Positions 55,071 to 64,000 of a stretch of 64,000 nt of DNA are shown in pieces. This DNA comes from Rhizoclosmatium globosum (taxonomy: Eukaryota; Chytridiomycota; Chytridiomycetes; Chytridiales; Chytriomycetaceae). The position numbers and the translations under genes were made by a program. Positions within the stretch are counted from its first letter, which is position 1; each line of letters begins with the position of its first letter. The notes below the pieces were generated by a model, which did not search any database, was not told where the DNA came from, and saw only the letters and a list, made by a program, of their open reading frames with translations. The stretch lies in contig MCGO01000015.1 in assembly GCA_002104985.1 (NCBI GenBank), positions 1-64,000 of the forward strand, in the 5' to 3' direction.

Positions 55071-55946
55071 TTATTCCTTTATTTCATTTGACACAACAAC
55101 CTGCTTCGTCATTTCAGACACTGCACCAGATGTGAAAAGGTGACTTTGCATTTTATCGAAGCGAAATAATGCAATTTTTAAAGCAAATAACGAACCAGAG
55201 ACGCCAGTTAAGAATCCGTGGGAGATGGCTGTGAAGAGAGCATGAGCGGCAGTGGTTCCACATAATACTCCAGCACCGTATACAATAAATGTCGCATAAC
55301 AAATTATTGCTGAATATACGCCATAGCGGGATATTATTTTAAGCCTGTCTGAATCCGAGTTTCAGCCACTTCTTGAGATCGCAAAAATTTGATGAACGTT
55401 ATCACAAATATTGTATCAAAGAAAAGTGTTGTTGCTCCAGATAAAATAGCGCCTAGGGTTAATAGTGTTCGGCGTTGCGCTTGGAGTTGTGCAGGTAAAT
55501 TGGGAAATAATGCCATCGTTTCTGGGATTACTTGGAAATAATAGAAAACTGGCGATATAAATACAAAGATTTTCAACAGTCGCGGTAGTCTGGGGAACAC
55601 TTTTCCGACAATAGACCGTGATCGCAACCATGAAATAGTGCTGTAACAGAGTTCCGAACTCGTCATACAAAATACGTTTACAACAGACAAATATGGAAAA
55701 TCTGTGCTCGGAACGTAACGTTGCTCCTTATGATTAAGGATATTGAGAGCGGTTAACGAAACCTGTGCAAACAGGATGAACAGACTTCCAGTAAGTAACA
55801 CTACATTGAATGGCGCAAAAACGCGTTCTCGATCCTCATACTGAACTAAGAACAGATCAAAAACACTATGACGACGGCGGTGAGACCAGAGTGACAGTAG
55901 TGACGTAAATTGCGATTTGGTGCAGTATACGGTCATTCGCAGACAT
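55071..55946 (-). CDS. 7TM-like membrane protein (array member 4)
   Basis: Very similar to member 3: start MSANDRILHQIAIYVTTV, then SGLTAVVIVFLI in a shifted frame, YEDRERVFAPFNVVLLTGSL, FPYLSVVNVFCMTSSELCYS, SWLRSRSIVGKVFPRLPRLL, IFVFISPVFYYFQVIPETM, TLGAILSGATTLFFDTIFVI and LKIISRYGVYSAIICYATFI. The end reads FALKIALFRFDKMQSHLFTS and EMTKQVVVSNEIKE. Frame slips near 55890, 55865 and 55350 look like indels because the reading continues well on each side. Promoter side faces the receptor-like gene at 56091. Confidence 0.7.
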
Positions 55947-56090
55947 TTTGTGGGGTATTGTTCAGCGACAATGAAAGTTTTAAAAATCAAATCATTTATT
56001 CTTTGGATAGAATTACTTTAAAGAGTGCCACCTGTCAGCTGTCAAGCTCTGTCACGAATTATTACATCGGGTGTTGAATTGTTTAACGAG

Positions 56091-57213
56091 ATGTCAAAAT
56101 ACTTGTCAAGAATCCCAAGAAGCCTTACAGTCATGCATTACGCATTCCTTATTATCTTCGTGCTGGCTCTATCTGTGAAAGGTTAGGGTGCATTTCTTCT
56201 TGTTCATGTCCTAATCGCGTTATACACAGCACAATCATACGACCTTGCTCTGGGTGCTCACATCTCTGCGTCTTCTACATATCTCTCAGGACCTTGCAAC
56301 ATATACTCTTGTGGACCTAATCAAGTATTATCAACGATTCCTGGAAGGTTTGAGGCAACATCACAAACATACGAGAGTAACTTTTGAAAACACCAGTATT
56401 ATTGATATTGGCCAATGGGTATCCAATCCATCTCAATGTGACGCGGATTGGCGCACTGCGGGCACAGGAAACCTGGATTCCACAGGTCGACTCAACGCAT
56501 CCCTCAAAATCGACTGGAGCGAAAACTACGGAACTCAATTGATTTCAGAGGTTCGGTTCCGATATGGAACTGTTGCTGGTGAGATCCTTTATTAGTGATT
56601 TGACACTGTTCTGACTTGGTTTGACAGGTAACCCTTGGTCTGTGCAACTCGTCATCTTCTCTCAGACGCCACTCAACACGTTTCCAATCGCCACGCCAAT
56701 TAAGAATGCGGCCGATTGGTACGCGTTCACTTTTGAAACGCCGGTCACTGCTTCCGGAATTCAACTTACTTGGTTCGGCCTTCAAAGTCGCGATGGAGGT
56801 CAATCCTGCTTTGTTTCTATTTCGAACGTCGAAGCTTGGACTGGTATGTGATATTGCTCATTGCTTCTGTGTCACTAACTTTTGTAGGACTTCCACCGGA
56901 CCCAATCGTCGATAATGGCTCGCAGAATACTACAATTTCTGTAGCAGCCCTGGTCTCAATGATTGTGATTCCAATCGTTTCGATTCTTATGTGTGCTGCA
57001 GTCGTGTTCTGGTTCATTGCTCATCGCCGAAAGAATCTGGCTGCCCGTTTCACCAATCTTACGGTACTGCATGACATTAACCTTCGCCGTCGTCAACAGC
57101 AACAAGAATCTCGCGTCGAACGACTTGTGGATGACGAAGAGGATGAACAGGCTGAACAGCCCACAACTTCAGCAACGTACCCACCGACCAATTTGTGGAA
57201 CACATCGAAATAA
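56091..57213 (+). CDS. Type I membrane protein with beta-sandwich (discoidin/galactose-binding-like) ectodomain
   Basis: Signal peptide after the ATG at 56133 (MHYAFLIIFVLALSVKAQSY). Introns at about 56182-56229, 56581-56627 and 56845-56887. The ectodomain (LALGAHISASSTYLSGPC; SIIDIGQWVSNPSQCDADWR; LISEVRFRYGTVAG; VQLVIFSQTPLNTFPIA; ASGIQLTWFGLQSRDGG; CFVSISNVEAWTG) has the order of an F5/8C-like galactose-binding sandwich. One helix crosses the membrane (LVSMIVIPIVSILMCAAVVF), followed by a basic stop-transfer (AHRRKN) and a cytoplasmic tail of about 65 residues. One extra T in a TTTT run near 56388 breaks the frame. A ligand-binding receptor role is inferred. Confidence 0.65.
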
Positions 57214-57336
57214 TTCTAAATCTATCTTTATTATACTTTTAGATTGAATAATATTTGTTAAACGTGCTCAATTTTCTGGATATGCTCATTGTGCACTTGC
57301 CATTTTACAACACAATAGCCGACGAAAGCACAATTG

Positions 57337-58263
57337 ATGGACCCAGACTCGTATCTTCCTCACTTTTCAAGGTTTCAATACACCATGGCGGTCATTTCTA
57401 CGCTGAGTTTGGTTGGACTCCTTCTCTTTATAGTGTATGAAAACGATGACACGAAGAATGGCTTCCGACTTAAATTTAATTCGTTCCATTTCCTTCTAAT
57501 GGCTATATATGGATTTCTTGCTGCAAACCATTTTCTGCTGGGGTATGAGGCTTCCTGTCAAGAATTAAACAGTTTCACGAAAACAGTAATCTATGGAATC
57601 GAAGAAGTCTGCTCATATGGAGTTGTATATTCCTTTCTCTTGTACTCTTGGTTAAGGGGCTATGATGTTCTTCGTAAGGTTGGACCGGGATGGATTGTGA
57701 AGCCATATCGCGTTATATTGATTCTATTGCCAATATTCTTCACAGCAACGGTCTGTTTAGACATTTTTATATATTGGCGTATCGATATTGACATGCGATT
57801 GGATAAGGATGATTGGATAATATTGTGGGATTATGGGTTAATCATCATCAATGGGGCAGTCTCTGTTCTATTTGACACGACCATGTTGATTGCCTTCGTC
57901 GTTTACCTCCGTCGAATAGGATCCGAGGGAGAATCAGGAGACACAAGATTGAAAATAATTGCCAGATTTGGTGTGGTTACCAGTTTGTTTGCAATTTGTA
58001 CTTTTGGGCTGGATGTTGTGATCAACACTTTAAATTTGGATACCTTCACGTATGGTCTATTATATTATCTGACGATCACGTGTCTCGATATTGTTGCAGG
58101 ACTATTCCTTGCTATGAAAGTGTGCCTCTTGTGGGACAAGAAAGTAAACGGTGTTGTCAGGATCTCTGGAATCGCGATTAACGTGAAGAGTGAGGGGGGG
58201 CTGACAACCTTGTCCCCTCGCACCATATTTAAAACAACTGTATCTGAGAGACGAGAGAGTTAA
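57337..58263 (+). CDS. 7TM-like membrane protein (plus-strand relative of the array)
   Basis: Intact single-exon ORF of about 308 residues. Segments: YTMAVISTLSLVGLLLFIVY, FHFLLMAIYGFLAANHFLL, EEVCSYGVVYSFLLYSWLRG, YRVILILLPIFFTATVCLDI, YGLIIINGAVSVLFDTTMLI, then RLKIIARFGVVTSLFAICTF and YYLTITCLDIVAGLFLAMKV. The motifs LLYSWLRG, INGAVSVLFDT and RLKIIARFGV match the minus-strand array (SWLRSR, LSGATTLFFDT, RLKIISRYGV), so it is one family. The C-terminal tail is Ser/Thr-rich (LTTLSPRTIFKTTVSERRES). Confidence 0.75.
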   Translation: MDPDSYLPHFSRFQYTMAVISTLSLVGLLLFIVYENDDTKNGFRLKFNSFHFLLMAIYGFLAANHFLLGYEASCQELNSFTKTVIYGIEEVCSYGVVYSFLLYSWLRGYDVLRKVGPGWIVKPYRVILILLPIFFTATVCLDIFIYWRIDIDMRLDKDDWIILWDYGLIIINGAVSVLFDTTMLIAFVVYLRRIGSEGESGDTRLKIIARFGVVTSLFAICTFGLDVVINTLNLDTFTYGLLYYLTITCLDIVAGLFLAMKVCLLWDKKVNGVVRISGIAINVKSEGGLTTLSPRTIFKTTVSERRES

Positions 58264-58344
58264 TAGTTAACCGCATTTCCAATGAAACAGTTCTATTCAT
58301 TCCTTTCTCGATTTTGCCGTTTTCGAATCTTTCACCCACAAAAG

Positions 58345-59313
58345 ATGCTCGGTTTGGCCATTAGAAGAACCTTCACCCCATCGACTGCAGGTACGATATC
58401 TCCAGCTTATTCAACCAGTTCCTATTCCGTTCTTTTGCTGGATTGGAGGACAGCCGATCTTCGCTTTTCATTGGCCACCCAAAACCCACTTTTTCTAAAC
58501 CCAAACACTTTCTGAACACAGGACTCATCACTGCGTCGTCAGTCTTTGCTGCTTCTCAGCGCGTTGCCTCGTCGGTCGTTCTTCAGAAGGCCAGGTGCGT
58601 TTCTGTTGTCATCAAACCTTGTTAAAACCCACACTTTGAACGGGCGTAGATTGAGCACTGCGAAGGAGTCTGGTGTTGTTGGAACTCCGCTTCCAACCCT
58701 CGAAATCGATGCTTTCAAGAGAAGCCAGGCCTTTAAGCGCCCAATCTCTCCTCACTTGTTCATCTACCAGCCGCAGTTGACTTGGTACTTGTCCATGTTC
58801 CACCGTATTACTGGAGCTGCTGTTGGCGCTGGTTAGTTTTCTGTTGCGTGGTGGAGCTGTTGTTGGTGTGGATTGAGAGGGGTGTGGAATCGAAGCGACT
58901 GGAAATCATCGTGAAATCGGGCTCATATGCTCTGCCGATTGCGTTAGACCTGTCGATCGTAGTAACGGAGCCGGGAATGGAGAAGGATTGGGCAGGGATT
59001 ATTCTCGAGCCTGCAATACTAACGCCTCCTTCCTCCCTTAGCCCTGTACGGAGGAGCCATCTGGTACGTCTTCTTCCCATTCACCAGCGCTGCCGCCGCC
59101 GCCTACGTCGCCTCCTTCCCATGGATCGTTAAGTTCGTCGCCAAGAGCGCCATCGCTCTTCCACTTGCATTCCACTCCTTCAACGGTCTCCGCCACTTGA
59201 TGTGGGACACTGCCTCCAAGTACGGATTGAGCTTGAAGGGCGTCTACAGCACAGGATACGCGGTGTTGGGTGCAACTGCTGTCGTTGGATTCGGTTACGC
59301 GTTGTTGTACTAA
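58345..59313 (+). CDS. SDHC: Succinate dehydrogenase cytochrome b subunit (SDHC)
   Basis: Membrane-anchor subunit of mitochondrial complex II. The presequence begins [16 protein letters not shown]; introns at about 58391-58522, 58595-58649 and 58831-59041 separate the parts. The mature region has [18 protein letters not shown] then [14 protein letters not shown], the SDHC signature with the HRITG quinone/haem region, and [12 protein letters not shown], whose second His is the expected haem b ligand. Three helices are visible, the last as [17 protein letters not shown]. The third intron is long for this locus (about 210 nt). Strong call, complete gene. Confidence 0.92.
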
Positions 59314-59483
59314 GTCTTCAATTCATCTACGGGGGGAGTCTGATCGAGGTTGCTTCTGAATAAAAAAACACTTCTTTTTATGATATTTTTGGGATGAAGC
59401 GGAGTGGACAATGGAAATCAGAGAAGTCTCTCTTCTTTCTTTTTTTCTCAAACATCGATTTGATCTTTCCCCCCGAAAAGAGA

Positions 59484-61112
59484 ATGACGCTGACTGCCCA
59501 AGAGAAACAGCTGCTTCCAATCGTCCACGCTTTCTTGATCAAGGCTGGTGCTTCAGGCGCTGCCGAGAAATTCAAAAAGGAGGCTGGCATTACAGCGGTA
59601 AGGGTGCTTTTAGAGAACAATGGTAATCGTCCCATGCTTAACAAGCGTTTTGTACCGTTAGACTGCGTCTTCCAAGACACCTTCTCTTACCTCTATTTAT
59701 GTTGCTTACTGAAAAAGTGAGTTGATTCTGGGTTTTGTATCAGACAGGGTTTTGAAACAGTCGCTTCCCATGTTTTAGTAACAACGAGGACGACGACGAT
59801 TCTTCAAGTGATGATGACGATGACGAAGATGAAAAGCCAGCCAAAGTATGTGGCCGGAATCTCATTCTTAAATTAGGGGACTAAAATTCCGATAGAAAGC
59901 CGACAAGATGGATGTTGACGAAGACGAATCTTCAGAAGATGATTCTAGCTCTGAGTAAGTGTCGATACTCGACATGGTTGAGCTGATTTCAATTACGTTA
60001 GGGAGGAATCCAGTTCCGATGATGATTCTGAGGATGAAAAACCTGTAAAGAAGGCTGCTAAAGTGGAGGAAGATAGTTCAGAGGACGATAGCAGCTCCGA
60101 TGAGGAGTCTGAGGATGAGAAGCCTGTTGCCAAGAAGGTTGCTGCAAAGAAGGAAGAATCAAGCGATGACGACGACGACGATAGCTCTGAGGACGAAGAC
60201 GAGAAGCCTACACCATCAAAGAAAGCTGCTGTTGTCACCAAGAAGGAGGAATCTAGTGACGACAACAGCTCGGACTCTGACACGATGACAGCTCCGATGA
60301 GGAGGAGGAAGAAAAGCCTGTTGCTCAGAAAGTTGCCGCCAAGAAGGAGGAATCTAGCGATGATGACGATGAGGACAGTTCTGAGGATGACGAAAGCTCT
60401 GAAGAAGAGAAACCTGTGGCAAAAAAAGCTGTTGTAAAGAAGGAGGAATCTAGCGATGACGACTCTAGCTCTGACGATGACAGCACCGAGGATGAAAGCT
60501 CTGAGGATGACAGTTCAGATGAGGAAGATGAGAAGCCAGCACCTAAGAAGGCTGTCACAAAGAAGGAGGAATCGAGTGACGAAGAGGATGATAGCAGTTC
60601 TGATGAAGAGGAGGATGAAAAGCCAGCCCCAAAGAAGGCTGCCGCCAAGAAGGAAGAATCCAGCGACGACGACAGCAGTTCTGATGAGGAAGAGGAAGAG
60701 AAGCCTGCCCCACCTCCAAAGCGTAAGGCCGAGGAAGTTGCAACACCACCAGCTCCAAAGCGACAAAAGAAGGAGGAAGGCAGTGCACAAAAGACTCCAC
60801 CGGTATGAACATGATTGTAACATCTGTTGGAGTACTTATCACCAGTATATTTTTCTACAATAGGAGCGATTCCAGCGCGTCAAGGCCGAGAATGTTGTTT
60901 TTGTTGACGAGCGACTGAAGGACAACCGATTCGAGTCAAAAGGAGGAGCTATTTCATCTTACGGAATGAAGGCACACCAGGATCTGATTGTGACCAAGGG
61001 TAAAGGATTCACAAAAGAGAAGAACAAGAAGAAGAGAGGAAGCTACCGTGGAGGACAGATTGATCAAGAGAGTTATTCCATCAAGTTCAACTATGACGAT
61101 GACGACGAATAA
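59484..61112 (+). CDS. Srp40/Nopp140-type nucleolar phosphoprotein
   Basis: Nucleolar chaperone for snoRNPs and Pol I transcription. The N-terminal LisH-like motif is [20 protein letters not shown]. The centre (about 59780-60780) is a repeat array of acidic Ser clusters ([10 protein letters not shown]) alternating with basic Ala/Pro/Lys blocks ([14 protein letters not shown]), the CK2-phosphorylated design of Nopp140. The conserved C-terminal SRP40 domain reads [52 protein letters not shown] and [13 protein letters not shown]. Introns at about 59600-59660, 59718-59780, 59846-59896, 59956-60000 and 60806-60864. A slip near 60285-60340 (GATGAC/ACGATG repeat) breaks the acidic frame and probably reflects repeat misassembly. 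Confidence 0.88.
59780..60790 (+). repeat. Degenerate GAT/GAC/AGC-rich coding repeat
   Basis: Coding low-complexity region of Srp40. Units of about 80-100 bases combine GAGGAATCTAGCGATGACG-like acidic segments with AAGAAGGCTGCTGCCAAGA-like basic segments, repeated some nine times with drift. Prone to copy-number change and assembly error. Confidence 0.8.
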
Positions 61113-61127
61113 GTTATTTTTTATTAG

Positions 61128-63953
<2,826 letters not shown>

Positions 63954-64000
63954 AAGTTTTGGTTTCAATAAATTATCTTGTGTGGGTTTAAGTTTTGGAA

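Noticed and set aside
59993..60648. Long minus-strand Ser-rich ORFs
   Set aside because: They are the antisense of the GAT/GAC/AGC repeats of Srp40; Ser-rich translation is expected from such repeats.

Overview
This is nuclear DNA from a flagellated, early-diverging fungus, most likely a chytrid. The genes carry many short GT-AG introns (mostly about 45-75 nt), both strands are densely coded, and many genes share short divergent promoters. Fungal or general eukaryotic genes (EDEM mannosidase, prefoldin 5, Trm9, Trf4, Srp40, Cdc5, SDHC, mitochondrial carriers) sit beside CFAP299, a protein tied to motile cilia, and a centrin-like EF-hand protein. The assignment is inferred from gene content only.

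Layout. 0-9 kb: two tandem F-box-like leucine-rich-repeat genes with an LRR scrap between them, an EDEM-type GH47 gene, an acidic orphan, prefoldin 5 and a tRNA-Leu(UAG). 9-18 kb: a C-terminal scrap of XPB helicase, a Faf1/C1orf131-like nucleolar protein, Trm9, an intron-containing cobT, a centrin-like protein, tRNA-Pro(UGG), a half-tRNA relic, a small Cys/His protein and a METTL25-type methyltransferase. 18-24 kb: two tandem multi-pass membrane paralogues (the first with an in-frame TAG), a carnitine/acylcarnitine carrier, a tail-anchored orphan and METTL22. 24-31 kb: a badly interrupted Cys/Met-type PLP enzyme, a broken and an intact UDP-glycosyltransferase in tandem, a GST and a Bax-inhibitor-1 family protein. 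31-42 kb: an MTRFR-type release factor, Trf4, CFAP299, a kinase-like gene, a single-pass membrane protein with a cytoplasmic SH3 domain, and a CNG/HCN-like channel. 42-51.6 kb: a membrane orphan, two half-size ABC transporters flanking a secreted-type LysM protein, a GCLM-like gene and TXNDC17. 51.7-58.3 kb: a tandem array of 7TM-like genes with a relic of another copy, a receptor-like type I membrane protein and a further 7TM gene. 58.3-64 kb: SDHC, Srp40/Nopp140 and Cdc5/CEF1.

Most genes work alone in housekeeping: RNA processing (Trf4, Cdc5, Srp40, Faf1), tRNA modification (Trm9), mitochondria (SDHC, carrier, MTRFR, ABCB10-like) and redox (GST, GCLM, TXNDC17). The rest is an environment-sensing set: 7TM proteins, the SH3 receptor beside a kinase, the channel and LysM.

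Two features cut across gene boundaries. Many conserved ORFs are broken by single-base shifts, often in homopolymers, which looks like indel error in the assembly. More striking, many genes contain an abrupt switch from A/C-rich to G/T-rich sequence, always in that order on the + strand, strong enough to change codon choice and apparently amino acids. I know of no explanation for it and regard it as the best candidate for something undescribed here.
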